Positions 15,067 through 23,905 of a DNA stretch of 64,000 nt are shown one piece after another. Made by a program: the position numbers and the translations under genes. The stretch's first letter is position 1, and each line of letters opens with the position of its first letter. The notes beneath the pieces are model-generated. The model saw only the letters and a list, made by a program, of their open reading frames with translations. It was not told the origin of the DNA and did not search any database. The stretch is from Hallerella sp963652365 (lineage in GTDB: Bacteria > Fibrobacterota > Fibrobacteria > Fibrobacterales > Fibrobacteraceae), in contig CAVJTH010000008.1 in the NCBI GenBank assembly GCA_963652365.1, positions 26,784-90,783 of the forward strand, written 5' to 3'.

Positions 15067-15100
15067 AAAGCGGTTTCTGACGGGAAACCGCTTTTTCTTT
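15067..15100 (+). terminator. Terminator after LPP20 lipoprotein
   Basis: AAAGCGGTTTC (15067-15077) pairs perfectly with GAAACCGCTTT (15084-15094) and is followed by a T-rich tract. Confidence 0.9.
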
Positions 15101-15123
15101 TCGCGAAATCGGGAGCTTCGATC

Positions 15124-16206
15124 TTACAGCAGCTCGATCAGGTCGTAAAAATAATACAGGTTCCCGCGCTTTCTGTTGTCGGCGAACACGATGTTGCTTG
15201 CCGTCAGCCTGTCGAGCAAACGGTTGACCGTGGTGTTGGAAAGTCCCGTTTCCCGTTCGATGGAGCGGCTGTTCTGGATCGGGTTCCGAAAGAAACAGGC
15301 GAAGACCTGTTTTAGCAGACGCGAAGAGGAAATCCTCGAAACTTTTTCCTGGCTGGATTCGTAAAGCTCCTCGATCTTCTGCACGTTGCCCTCGTACTTG
15401 ACGCACTGCCGATTCACGATTCCCAGGAAGAACTTGATCCATTCGTTCCAGGCTCCGTTTGCCCGAACGTCGTTCAGCATCTTGTAGTAGCGGAACTTTT
15501 CCCTTTCGATCGCTTCGCTCAAAAAGAGCCAGGGCATTTCGACTTCTTGTACCTTGAAAAGAAACAGCGGAATCAGCATGCGGCCTAGACGACCGTTGCC
15601 ATCGGCGAAGGGATGGATCGTTTCGAACTGCGCATGGATGACGGCGGCGTTTACCAGGTTGCGTTCGCCGGATGCCGGATGGTTCATGAAGGAAACCAGG
15701 TTGTCCATGAGCGGCTTTACGCATTTCGCTTCGGGCGGGACAAAGGTGATTTCCCTGGAATCCTCGTTCTGGATAAAGTTCTGCTCGCAGCGGTAGCGCC
15801 CGATGGAATCCGTCGTCCGATGGACGTTTCCGCCTAAAAGAATCCGGTGCATTTCCAGTAGCATTTCATGGGTAAAGGCTCCCGTGCGCATCAGGTAGTC
15901 GCATCCGTACTTCGTGGCCGCGGAATAGTTGCGGACTTCGTTGACATCCTTGTCCGTGTCGTCGTCCAGCGTCGCTTTTTCCAGCGAGCTTTCCAGCGAT
16001 GTGTGCGTTCCTTCCATCCGGCTGGAATGCAGGCTTTCCTTGATGTACATCAAGGTCAGGCAGGATTCCCTTGCGACCGAGCGTTTCAGGATCGCCGAAT
16101 ACACTTTGAAACGGGAAACGGAATCGACCAGTTCGTCGATAAAGGTGGACTTGTCGATACAGTCAAAAGCGGCTTCGATGTTTTCTGCGACAAAGGGTTT
16201 TAACAT
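15124..16206 (-). CDS. Fic-domain protein (predicted AMPylase) with winged-helix C-terminus
   Basis: A 360-residue cytoplasmic protein with the complete Fic active-site motif HPFADGNGRLGR at residues 198-209 (catalytic His, phosphate-binding loop). It also carries an inhibitory-helix motif of the (S/T)xxxE(G/N) class at residues 61-66 (SSRMEG), so it is a class II, self-inhibited Fic protein. The C-terminal 70 residues look like a winged helix (NSRSIERETGLSNTTVNRLLDRL). Fic proteins of this Fic_N/Fic/wHTH type usually transfer AMP to proteins and may regulate their own transcription. No antitoxin gene is adjacent. The target is unknown. Confidence 0.9.
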   Translation of the reverse strand: MLKPFVAENIEAAFDCIDKSTFIDELVDSVSRFKVYSAILKRSVARESCLTLMYIKESLHSSRMEGTHTSLESSLEKATLDDDTDKDVNEVRNYSAATKYGCDYLMRTGAFTHEMLLEMHRILLGGNVHRTTDSIGRYRCEQNFIQNEDSREITFVPPEAKCVKPLMDNLVSFMNHPASGERNLVNAAVIHAQFETIHPFADGNGRLGRMLIPLFLFKVQEVEMPWLFLSEAIEREKFRYYKMLNDVRANGAWNEWIKFFLGIVNRQCVKYEGNVQKIEELYESSQEKVSRISSSRLLKQVFACFFRNPIQNSRSIERETGLSNTTVNRLLDRLTASNIVFADNRKRGNLYYFYDLIELL

Positions 16207-16258
16207 GGTGAATACAAATATATCTAAAACTGTTTACAGAAAACAAGGGCGCATTTGT

Positions 16259-16993
16259 TTAGCTATCCTCGGGTTTTCCATAATGCTCTACCAGGGAATC
16301 GAGGCAGTCGGGCTTAAAGCGTAATTGTTCAAAAACCTCGTACAGGGCGTGGACATTGGCGGTATCGCTGAAATACTCCGAGGCCATTTGCCTTGATATG
16401 TTTTCCGGAGCGTATGAACCAAAAAAGCCGTCTCGAGTCATCACGATAATGCCACATTTTACTTTTTGCCGGTAATCCAAAAGATACTTTAGAAGTTCTC
16501 CCTCGTTTTTTCCCGTAGAATCAGGAGCACCGGCAGAGAAACGTATGGTTAGGACATATTTGCGCCCGCCGGGAACAATCGGGTATAACTCAAAAAGGTC
16601 TTGGTCGAAATGATATTGTTCCTCTCGAAACACGGAAATAAATTTGGAATCGTTCAAGGTGCGGAAAACCCGAATGTCGGGAATTATCATGTGCTCTTCA
16701 TCGCATCCGTCCCGCCCAAAGTCTCCTCTGCCAAAATGATGTTTCGTTATCAATGTGTCATAATGGAAATCGCCTTGCTTCTTCATGAGAATATCGAGGA
16801 AACAGTCTGGAGGCCTTAAAAACTGGATATAGGGATTTGCGTTTACAAAAAGAGCGATATCCAGGCCGTTTTCAGTGAACCGTCTTGCGTATTCGGAATG
16901 GATGTAGTCCGGGAAAGCGTTTTTCCACACGGCAATCCCGAACAGAAAGCATGGCACGATGATGGCATCAAGGAATATAACAACCCATTTCAT
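16259..16993 (-). CDS. Hypothetical membrane-anchored protein, module B copy 1
   Basis: I do not recognise this 244-residue protein. It starts with an N-terminal hydrophobic helix (VVIFLDAIIVPCFLFGIAV), implying inner-membrane anchoring, followed by an acidic soluble part with no familiar motif. It shares the first residues (MKW) and the last 14 or so (CLDSLVEHYGK) with the protein encoded at 17568-18377. The 3' ends are almost identical at DNA level over about 40 bp while the middles differ, which suggests recombination or gene conversion between copies. It follows a small protein (module A) whose frame overlaps its start. Immunity-type function is a guess only. Confidence 0.6.
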   Translation of the reverse strand: MKWVVIFLDAIIVPCFLFGIAVWKNAFPDYIHSEYARRFTENGLDIALFVNANPYIQFLRPPDCFLDILMKKQGDFHYDTLITKHHFGRGDFGRDGCDEEHMIIPDIRVFRTLNDSKFISVFREEQYHFDQDLFELYPIVPGGRKYVLTIRFSAGAPDSTGKNEGELLKYLLDYRQKVKCGIIVMTRDGFFGSYAPENISRQMASEYFSDTANVHALYEVFEQLRFKPDCLDSLVEHYGKPEDS

Positions 16994-17082
16994 TCAGACA
17001 GCCTTCCCGGATTTTGTTGATGAACGCTCGCTTTGCCGCATCGATAAAAATAGAATTTACAAAGGGCGTTAGCGGGAAAAAG

Positions 17083-17439
17083 TTAAAACGGTTTACGTGT
17101 CTTTCGAAGTTTTATGATTTGGCTGAAAAAGCCTTTTTTGGAATAAAAATCTGGATAGTCGGGGAATTTGCATCTGACGAGAAAGCTTAGATAGGGATTC
17201 GCTTCGCCCGAAGTCAATCTCCAATGAAGCTGGCTGTAGCTGCCAAAATCCCTTGGCACGCGTGCCAATTCAAGAACGCGTTCGCTCTGGATGTAGTTGT
17301 GCCATTGGGGAAGCTTGACAAGGCTGTCCATGTCCTGAATGGACGTTAGCTGCTGGTCAAATGTCGGTTGACGGTTGAGCGCCTGAAGTCCGTTCGTCGG
17401 ACGGCTTGTGCGAAAAGTCGGGATGTATGTTTCTGGCAT
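17083..17439 (-). CDS. Hypothetical protein, module A copy 1, probably frameshifted
   Basis: An unrecognised 118-residue reading frame with AAAGGA before its ATG. After KKGFFSQIIK the frame quickly stops. In another frame the sequence continues open (FERHVNRFNFFPLT... to CLNEMG) down to about 16974, overlapping the next gene's start, and that continuation resembles the fragment upstream of module B copy 2. A one-base insertion near 17113 would explain it, so the original protein was probably about 155 residues. A sequencing error cannot be excluded. No signal peptide or membrane helix is visible. Confidence 0.5.
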   Translation of the reverse strand: MPETYIPTFRTSRPTNGLQALNRQPTFDQQLTSIQDMDSLVKLPQWHNYIQSERVLELARVPRDFGSYSQLHWRLTSGEANPYLSFLVRCKFPDYPDFYSKKGFFSQIIKLRKTRKPF

Positions 17440-17567
17440 CGTTTTCCTTTGCCCTTGGTTTTATGGGCGGTTGGTGGTTTGCCGAAGGTTCTTCCTTTTT
17501 CGGATGTTTTATGCTCAATATCGTAAATATAGGATTTTTTTTGCTTGAAAATGCTATAAAATGAAAT

Positions 17568-18377
17568 TTAATAAATGTTTTTGACTAAAAATGTGTCTTG
17601 ATTTTCTTCGGTTTTTCCATAATGCTCTACCAGGGAATCGAGGCAGTCCTTGTTTAAATCAAACGAGTCGAAGGCTTCGCGCAGGCCTTGGACAAAAAGG
17701 CTGTCTTTCATCATCCGGTTTTCATATTCGACCAATTCCGCTTCGAACCTTTTGCGGTCTTTCTTTCGCAGGGGCCAGCCACCGTAGAATTTGGTCGATA
17801 CTCTGCAATGCGAATGGATGCTCTTGTCGATTCGGGGCAGCTTGCATTTGCCGTAGTAGCTGTAGTCGATATCTCCATATTCGTCAAAGCCTACTTCTAT
17901 CAGTATCAGAAAACGTCTTTCTTTTGCATCGGCGACGTAGATGACCGTTTCGGGGGGAAGAAGGGTTTCTTCCCTGTATGGATCCCAGTCGATGCCGATG
18001 TTTGGTGTCGCCGCCATATAGGAGTATCCATATCTTTCGACAGCGTCGATGCATGAAACTTCGTCTATCTCCGGGTCTGGTTTCACGTTAAGTGCGTCAA
18101 ACGACGACATATGCAAAAGTCGGTAATCCGTTTCGTCTAGAAACTTATACCAGATTCGTATTTCGAAAAAATGATAGTAGTGAAGTTCTCTTTGACCGGG
18201 CTTATCGACAAATTCGGCGAATTCCGCATTGCCCGCCTTGACAACCCTTACCTGGTCGGAAAATACAAATTGGTCGAATATGTTCCCCTTTACGAGATGC
18301 CCGATGAAAAAAAACAAGGCAACCGCCGCAAAGGGGGCGGATACGATAAGCAAGATTTTAGTCCAGTTCCATTTCAT
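17568..18377 (-). CDS. Hypothetical membrane-anchored protein, module B copy 2
   Basis: An unrecognised 269-residue protein with an N-terminal transmembrane helix (ILLIVSAPFAAVALFFFIG) and a tyrosine- and acid-rich soluble domain. It is related to the 16259-16993 product at both ends (MKW start, KDCLDSLVEHYGK near the C-terminus) but diverges between them. A fragment related to module A lies directly upstream and overlaps its start, exactly as in copy 1, so the pair A-B was duplicated as a unit. Base composition is more A+T-rich than the flanking housekeeping genes. Confidence 0.6.
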   Translation of the reverse strand: MKWNWTKILLIVSAPFAAVALFFFIGHLVKGNIFDQFVFSDQVRVVKAGNAEFAEFVDKPGQRELHYYHFFEIRIWYKFLDETDYRLLHMSSFDALNVKPDPEIDEVSCIDAVERYGYSYMAATPNIGIDWDPYREETLLPPETVIYVADAKERRFLILIEVGFDEYGDIDYSYYGKCKLPRIDKSIHSHCRVSTKFYGGWPLRKKDRKRFEAELVEYENRMMKDSLFVQGLREAFDSFDLNKDCLDSLVEHYGKTEENQDTFLVKNIY

Positions 18378-18540
18378 GCAAAAGCTCTTTTAAAACCTTG
18401 TCGATGAATGCCTGCTTGGAGACTTCCAAAAGATAGGGATTTATCCTCAATGTCAGCGGGAAAAATAGTGCTTGTTCACTTTTTCGACAAACTTTTTCCA
18501 TCCGCCGTAAGAGTTGACGATTCTGCCTGCTTCAAAACTT
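18358..18540 (-). pseudogene. Remnant of module A, copy 2
   Basis: Upstream of module B copy 2 the minus strand encodes ALFFPLTLRINPYLLEVSK and then QAFIDKVLKELLHEMELD. This resembles the distal part of module A copy 1 and likewise overlaps the downstream start. An upstream stretch (KKFVEKVNKHYF) is in a different frame; one missing T in the run at about 18463-18467 accounts for the break. No 5' half remains before ppk. The 18378-18612 gap contains nothing else recognisable. Confidence 0.55.
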
Positions 18541-18612
18541 TACATGGATTTCTGAAAACCCTGTCGTCGCTTTCTCCGAAATTTTTCAAGCGCTTCCTAT
18601 TTTCGCGGAACT

Positions 18613-20631
18613 ATGAAAAGGAAAGAATCAAGTCGTCTGTATGTCGAACGCGACATCAGCTGGATGTATTTCAACCACCGGATCCTGGAAGAGGCGAAGA
18701 AGAATTCCGTTCCCCTGCTGGAGCGCATTTCGTTTCTGGGAATCTATTCGAACAATCTGGACGAGTTCTTTCGGGTACGGGTCGCTTCGCTCAACCGCTT
18801 TCTGGAATTTGTCGATGGAAGGCGTGCGGAACGGAAGGCGGTGAAGGCGACGCTTCGCGAAATTTCTGCGTTGAACCGGGAGTATTCCGAGGAATACAAG
18901 GATGTCCTGGACGATGTCCGGGTCGCTCTGCGCCAGAACGGTTTTTGGCTCCTGAAGGAAAACGAGCTCGATCCGTCCCAGCGGCGATTCGTGCAGGATT
19001 TCTACAGCGACCGCTTGAGCGGATACATCTTGCCGGTCTGGTTTTCGTCCCTGAAGGAACTCGGGTCCGCGGCGGATGACTGCGTTCACCTGGTCGTGGA
19101 TGCGGATGGCGATTTTGCCCTGATTGCCCTGCCGGTTCGGCAGTTCGGACGCTTTGTGCGCTTGCCGGACAAGGACGGAAAGCGGTGCCTCATGTATCTG
19201 GACGATGTCGTCCGCTTCTGTCTGCCGTATGTTTTCCAGGGAATGGGCTTTCGTGCGTTCCGGGCGTATTCGTTCAAGTTTACGAAGGACGCGGAGATGG
19301 ACCTGGACACGGATCTTTCGAACGGCTTTGTACAGAAAATTTCCAAGGGCCTGAAAAGTCGCCGGAAGGGGGAGCCGATTCGGGTGCTTTACGATGCGGA
19401 CATGCCGCGGAAGGCGCTCGAAAGGCTGCTGTCGAAGCTGAACATCGACGGGATGGATTCCGTCTTGCCCTCGGGACGCTACCAGAACCACAAGGACCTG
19501 ATGGGATTCCCCGATTGCGGGCGGGCGGACCTCCGCTATCCGGCGTGGCCGCCGATTCGAAAAAGGGAATTCGACGGGGGAAGCCTGCTGGAACTTGTCC
19601 GCGAAAAGGACCGTTTCCTGCACGTTCCCTATCACAGCTTCGATGCCTACATCCGGCTCTTGCGCGAAGCGGCGATCCGTCCCGACGTCACGAGTGTCAA
19701 GACGACGCTTTACCGCCTCGCGAAGGATTCCCAGGTCATCCAGGCGCTTGTCTGCGCGGCGCAGAACGGCAAGAAGGTGACCGTTTGCATCGAGCTTCTC
19801 GCGCGTTTCGACGAAGCTTCGAACATCGACTGGAGCAAGAAGATGAACGATGCGGGAATCCGGGTCATCTTTGGCGTCCCGGGTCTAAAGGTCCATAGCA
19901 AGATAACGCATATCGGATCGAAGAACGGCGATATCGCGGTCGTTTCTACCGGGAACTTTCACGAAGGCAACGCGAAGTGCTACACGGACTTTCTGATGAT
20001 GACGGCGCGCGCGTCCCTTGTGCGCGAAGTGGAACGCGTTTTCGACTTTATCGAGCGCCCCTACCATCCGGTCAAGTTTCACGAGCTGCTCGTGAGCCCG
20101 AACGAGATGCGGCGAAAGCTCCTGCATCTGATCGACCAGGAAATCAAGAACCGGAAGGCCGGCAAGGAAGCCTACATCCTGGGAAAGGTCAACCACATTG
20201 TCGATCCGAAGATCGTGAAGAAGCTCTACGAGGCGTCCGCTGCGGGCGTTCGGATAGACATGCTCGTCCGCGGAAATTCGAGCCTCGTGACGGGAATCCC
20301 GAAGAAGAGCGAAAACATCCATCTGGCGGGAATCATCGACCGCTACCTGGAACATTCCCGGATTCTCGTGTTTGCGGGCGGCGGTTCGGAGCGTTACTTC
20401 ATCGGCTCCGCGGACTGGATGCCTCGCAACCTTGACCGACGAATCGAGGTCCTCGCTCCCGTTTACGATGCGGATCTCCAGCGCGAACTGAAGCGTATCG
20501 TGCTCTTCGGACTGAAGGATTCGTCGCAGGGACGAATCGTCGATGGCACGGGGCGGAACGCGCCTGTTCCGGGGCGGAAGTTCCGCTCGCAGGGAGCCCT
20601 CTACGCAGCCTACCAAAAGGAAAACCAATGA
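18613..20631 (+). CDS. ppk: Polyphosphate kinase 1
   Basis: A 672-residue PPK1. The N-terminal domain begins RDISWMYFNHRILEEA and contains SNNLDEFFRVRV. The two phospholipase-D-like catalytic domains carry the phosphorylated His in GLKVHSKITHIG and the second conserved His in EHSRILVFAGGG, followed by IGSADWMPRNLDRRIEVLAPV. It reversibly polymerises ATP gamma-phosphate into polyphosphate. Its stop overlaps the start of the downstream ppx-type gene by ATGA, so synthesis and degradation enzymes are coupled. Length and motifs are normal. Confidence 0.96.
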   Translation: MKRKESSRLYVERDISWMYFNHRILEEAKKNSVPLLERISFLGIYSNNLDEFFRVRVASLNRFLEFVDGRRAERKAVKATLREISALNREYSEEYKDVLDDVRVALRQNGFWLLKENELDPSQRRFVQDFYSDRLSGYILPVWFSSLKELGSAADDCVHLVVDADGDFALIALPVRQFGRFVRLPDKDGKRCLMYLDDVVRFCLPYVFQGMGFRAFRAYSFKFTKDAEMDLDTDLSNGFVQKISKGLKSRRKGEPIRVLYDADMPRKALERLLSKLNIDGMDSVLPSGRYQNHKDLMGFPDCGRADLRYPAWPPIRKREFDGGSLLELVREKDRFLHVPYHSFDAYIRLLREAAIRPDVTSVKTTLYRLAKDSQVIQALVCAAQNGKKVTVCIELLARFDEASNIDWSKKMNDAGIRVIFGVPGLKVHSKITHIGSKNGDIAVVSTGNFHEGNAKCYTDFLMMTARASLVREVERVFDFIERPYHPVKFHELLVSPNEMRRKLLHLIDQEIKNRKAGKEAYILGKVNHIVDPKIVKKLYEASAAGVRIDMLVRGNSSLVTGIPKKSENIHLAGIIDRYLEHSRILVFAGGGSERYFIGSADWMPRNLDRRIEVLAPVYDADLQRELKRIVLFGLKDSSQGRIVDGTGRNAPVPGRKFRSQGALYAAYQKENQ

Positions 20632-21542
20632 AAAAAAATTTGCAAGCTCCGGTCCGTCTTGCGGCCATCGATATCGGATCGAATGCGGCGCGGCTTCTCG
20701 TCAAGGAACTTTCCCCGGATAGCGAGGGGGAGCTCGAACTTTCCAAGCTGCTCTTCTTGCGGTTTCCGTTGCGACTCGGAACGGACGTGTATTCCTTTGG
20801 TCGCGTATCGAAGGAAAAGGGCGAGCGGATGGTCGAGATGCTTCTCGCGTTTCGCCACCTGATGAACGCTTACGGGGTCGATCGCTACCGGGCGTGTGCG
20901 ACAAGCGCCTTGCGCGATGCGGCAAACCGGCAGAGCGTACTCGGGAATGCGGAAAGGAAGTCGGGCGTTCGAATCGAGCTGATTTCCGGCGAAGAGGAAA
21001 GCTCGCTCATCTACGACAACCGCCTGAACCTTTCCCGCTTGCGCGGCAACTACCTGTTTGTCGATGTCGGGGGCGGATCCACCGAGGTCTCGCTTGTCGT
21101 GCGCGGCGAACGGACCGCCTACGCCTCGTATCCGATTGGAGCCGTTCGAAAGATGGAAGGCGCGGTGGAAAGGGACGACGTGAAACGCATGGACGCGGAA
21201 CTTTCGGAATGGACGAAAAACGCGAAGAACGTGACGATCATCGGTTCGGGCGGAAACATCAACAAGATCTATCGGATCGTTTCCCGGGAGCGGAAGGACG
21301 ACGAGATACTTCCCGTGGAACTGCTCGGCAAGTTTTACCGGAAAGCGGTCAAGATGAACGTCGCTGAGCGGATCCGGGCCTTTGGCATCAAGGCGGACCG
21401 GGCGGATACGATAGTTCCCGCCGCGGAAATCTTTCTCGACATTGCGAAAGCGGTTCGCGCAAGGAAAATCCTTGTCCCGAGCCTTGGACTCGCCGACGGC
21501 ATCATCACCGATCTGAGCCAGGAGTTCTTGCGAAAATCCTAG
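20628..21542 (+). CDS. ppx: Ppx/GppA-type exopolyphosphatase
   Basis: A 304-residue member of the Ppx/GppA family (actin-like ATPase fold): phosphate-1 loop AAIDIGSNAARLLV, CATSALRDAANR, then LFVDVGGGSTEVSLV (phosphate-2) and IIGSGGNINKI. The family removes terminal phosphate from polyphosphate or hydrolyses pppGpp. At about 300 residues it is the short form without the C-terminal HD-like domain of E. coli Ppx. Coupling to ppk favours a polyphosphatase role. Confidence 0.9.
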   Translation: MKKNLQAPVRLAAIDIGSNAARLLVKELSPDSEGELELSKLLFLRFPLRLGTDVYSFGRVSKEKGERMVEMLLAFRHLMNAYGVDRYRACATSALRDAANRQSVLGNAERKSGVRIELISGEEESSLIYDNRLNLSRLRGNYLFVDVGGGSTEVSLVVRGERTAYASYPIGAVRKMEGAVERDDVKRMDAELSEWTKNAKNVTIIGSGGNINKIYRIVSRERKDDEILPVELLGKFYRKAVKMNVAERIRAFGIKADRADTIVPAAEIFLDIAKAVRARKILVPSLGLADGIITDLSQEFLRKS

Positions 21543-22303
21543 ACGTCGAAAATGTCCTGGAGGTATTCGAGCGCGCCGTTCGAAACGGGCTGCAGGCAGG
21601 CGCGCGCCTTCGTTTCGGAAATCGTCACGAGGAGCTGCCGCGCGAGGCGCGTGTTGTAGTCTTTTTCGAAACTGAAGTTTGGCGGAAAGACGACCTTGTT
21701 GACGCGTTCCCAGTAGTTTCTCGACCTTTCCGTATAGACCGGGGCGATGCCGAAGTAGATTTCCGTATCGGGGAGCTGTTCCGCCCAGAGTTCGAGCATT
21801 CCCACGGAGAAGAACGGCTGCGTGTAGAACCCGTCTGCGCCGGCGTCCTGCTTGCGGAACGCATAGTCCAGTTCTTCGCGGAACGGGTTCCGGTAAGGGT
21901 CGAGACCGGCGAAAACCTTCAGGTCCGGAAACTCGCGCTTGACGGCCTTGATCCCAGCGAGCGTCGAAAGCCCGGACGGTACGAATTCCGGGTTGTCCTT
22001 GGGCGGGTCGCCGCCGATGAGAAGCACCTGCTTTAGCCCGGCGCGGACAAGAGCGGCAATCTTTTCGACAAGCTCCCTTTCCGTGCGATCGATCATTCGA
22101 AAGTGCGGAGTCGTCGGCACGGAATTTTCGAGCAGTTTCAACGAAGGTTCGAACGACTTGATGGGGAGGCGCCGGATTTCCGGAACGTTCACGGAGGTGA
22201 CGAAGGGAAACGTCGAAAGGGATTCCCGCGATTCCCGGACGATGCCGTCGATCGAGCGGGGAACCAGTTCTAGCGCGATTTCTTGGGGCTTTCTAAAACT
22301 CAT
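21539..22303 (-). CDS. MetF-like methylenetetrahydrofolate reductase family protein
   Basis: A 254-residue TIM-barrel protein with MTHFR-like segments: TTPHFRMIDRTERELVEKI, QVLLIGGDPPKD (equivalent of the LRGDPP flavin/folate loop) and DAGADGFYTQPFF (QPFF near the C-terminal part). It is shorter than E. coli MetF and the N-terminal Glu-containing strand of classical MetF (FEFFPPK) is not obvious, so it may be a divergent relative. The ATG at 22303 lies six bases past a TATATT -10 box, so the message is probably leaderless. Convergent with ppx, overlapping by 4 bp. Confidence 0.7.
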   Translation of the reverse strand: MSFRKPQEIALELVPRSIDGIVRESRESLSTFPFVTSVNVPEIRRLPIKSFEPSLKLLENSVPTTPHFRMIDRTERELVEKIAALVRAGLKQVLLIGGDPPKDNPEFVPSGLSTLAGIKAVKREFPDLKVFAGLDPYRNPFREELDYAFRKQDAGADGFYTQPFFSVGMLELWAEQLPDTEIYFGIAPVYTERSRNYWERVNKVVFPPNFSFEKDYNTRLARQLLVTISETKARACLQPVSNGALEYLQDIFDV

Positions 22304-22309
22304 GCCCAA

Positions 22310-22338
22310 AATATAGCACGAACGGCTTGAAAAGTCAA
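22310..22338 (-). promoter_or_regulatory. Sigma-70 promoter giving a leaderless metF-like mRNA
   Basis: On the minus strand TTGACT (22333-22338), a 17-bp spacer and TATATT (22310-22315) are followed by TTGGGC and then the ATG. The expected start site at +7 falls on the A of the start codon. Confidence 0.75.
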
Positions 22339-22498
22339 TGCGTAAATGTGAATTTTTGCATAATTGAGTTTCGGGATAAAAGAATCGGGGCGAAAGTTCT
22401 CGAAAGCGCGCCCTGGATGCTTATAAATTTCGGATTGCGGAATTTCTTGACAGGATTTGGCCAAAAAAGAATAGATTAAAGGGAAAAAAGGAAAACGT

Positions 22499-23905
22499 AT
22501 GAAAAAAAATGTCTGCATTGCGCTTTCGTTCGCCGTCGCCCTCGGAATTTCCCATGCGACGGTCAATTTCCCGTTTCCGCAAAATTCGAACTATGATGGC
22601 CGGGCGACCGTCCTGTCCGACCAGGCTACTGCCGCGGAACAGCTGAAATCCGCCTTCGCCTACTGGATGGAGACTTTTTACAACGAATCCGGGGACATCG
22701 CGGGCGTGCGTTCGAACCAAGGCTCCAACGAATACTTTTCGGAAGGCGTCGGCTACGGGATGCTGCTTGCGGTTTACTTCAGCGACAACACGCGAAGCTA
22801 TGAACCGGAATTCCAGAAGCTCTGGAACCTTTACAAGAAGTTCATGAACAAGAACGGGCTGATGATCTGGAAAATCGGCAACCTTTCCGAATCCTGGGAC
22901 GCGGGGAACGGCGCCGCTCTCGATGGCGACATGGACGCCGCCGCGGCCTTGATCCTCGGCGCCTACCAGTTTGGAAACTCGGAGTATCTCGCGGAGGCGA
23001 AAACGCTGATCCAGAACATGAAGGCGTACGAATTCGAGTCGAGCGGAATCCACTTGCCGGGAGACGCCTGGGGAGATGCCGGGAAGAACCGCAAGAATCC
23101 GGGATACTTTGACCCCGCCTACATGCCGCTCTTTGCAATGGTCGATTCGGACAATGCCGAATTCTGGAGCGTGACCGCCTACAATGCGAACATGAACCTG
23201 TACGAGACAAGTTCGGGCGAAGTCTCGACGGGGCTTGTCGATGACTGGACGAACGCTTCGGGAACAAGCGAGGACGATTACTTTAGCTATGACGCTTCCC
23301 GCGCACCGTGGAGAAACGCGAAGGCGGTCTGCTGGTTTGGCGATGCCCGTGCACTCGCCATCGACAGGAAGATGGCCGCGTGGGTTTCGACCGTCTCCCC
23401 GGCGAACATGAAAGGCCCGGTCGTCCGTTCGAGCGGTTCGCTTGGAAGCGACCACAACAGCACCTTTGTCGCCTCCCTGATGACGGCGTTTGTCTCGGAC
23501 GCGTCCTACCAGGCGAACCTGGACGCCTACTGGGCGGAAGCGGTGAATCTCGGAAACGAGAATTACTTCAACCAGTCGCTCAAGCTCTTGAACGGGCTTC
23601 TCGTTTCGGGCAACATGCCGAACTTCGCCGCGGGCGACTTGCCTCCGACAAAAATCGCTTCGAAGGCTTCCGCAAGGGAATCCTTCCGGGTGAACGGAAA
23701 GAGCATTGCGCTCGAAGTTTCCAGGAATTCTCCTGTGCAGGTCGATCTGGTCAACTTGTCCGGAGCGGTGGAAAGGACGCTCTTCCGCGGGAACGCTTCG
23801 GGCGCATTGAACCTTTCGGCAAGCGGCGTAAAGAGCGGCGTCTATGTGCTCCGCGTCCGGGAAGGAGCGTCGGTGTGGACTAGGACTGTTCGGCTAGGCT
23901 TGTAG
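22499..23905 (+). CDS. Secreted GH8 endoglucanase with C-terminal sorting domain
   Basis: A 468-residue protein. A signal peptide (about residues 1-20, ending SHA) is followed by a GH8 alpha/alpha barrel with the catalytic acid region SEGVGYGMLLAV and the catalytic ALDGDMDAAAALI. The last 80 residues are a beta domain ending LSASGVKSGVYVLRVREG then a basic strand, which resembles the type A sorting domain of type IX secretion. GH8 enzymes cleave beta-1,4 glucans (cellulose, also xylan or chitosan). AAGGA precedes the ATG, and TTGACA (22447) with an A+T-rich -10 region lies upstream. It overlaps the convergent Nudix gene by 26 bp. Confidence 0.93.
   Translation: MKKNVCIALSFAVALGISHATVNFPFPQNSNYDGRATVLSDQATAAEQLKSAFAYWMETFYNESGDIAGVRSNQGSNEYFSEGVGYGMLLAVYFSDNTRSYEPEFQKLWNLYKKFMNKNGLMIWKIGNLSESWDAGNGAALDGDMDAAAALILGAYQFGNSEYLAEAKTLIQNMKAYEFESSGIHLPGDAWGDAGKNRKNPGYFDPAYMPLFAMVDSDNAEFWSVTAYNANMNLYETSSGEVSTGLVDDWTNASGTSEDDYFSYDASRAPWRNAKAVCWFGDARALAIDRKMAAWVSTVSPANMKGPVVRSSGSLGSDHNSTFVASLMTAFVSDASYQANLDAYWAEAVNLGNENYFNQSLKLLNGLLVSGNMPNFAAGDLPPTKIASKASARESFRVNGKSIALEVSRNSPVQVDLVNLSGAVERTLFRGNASGALNLSASGVKSGVYVLRVREGASVWTRTVRLGL

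Noticed and set aside
17253..17268. Perfect palindrome TTGGCACGCGTGCCAA resembling a sigma-54 -24 box
   Set aside because: There is no TTGC at the required distance on either strand, and it lies inside a coding frame; likely chance.
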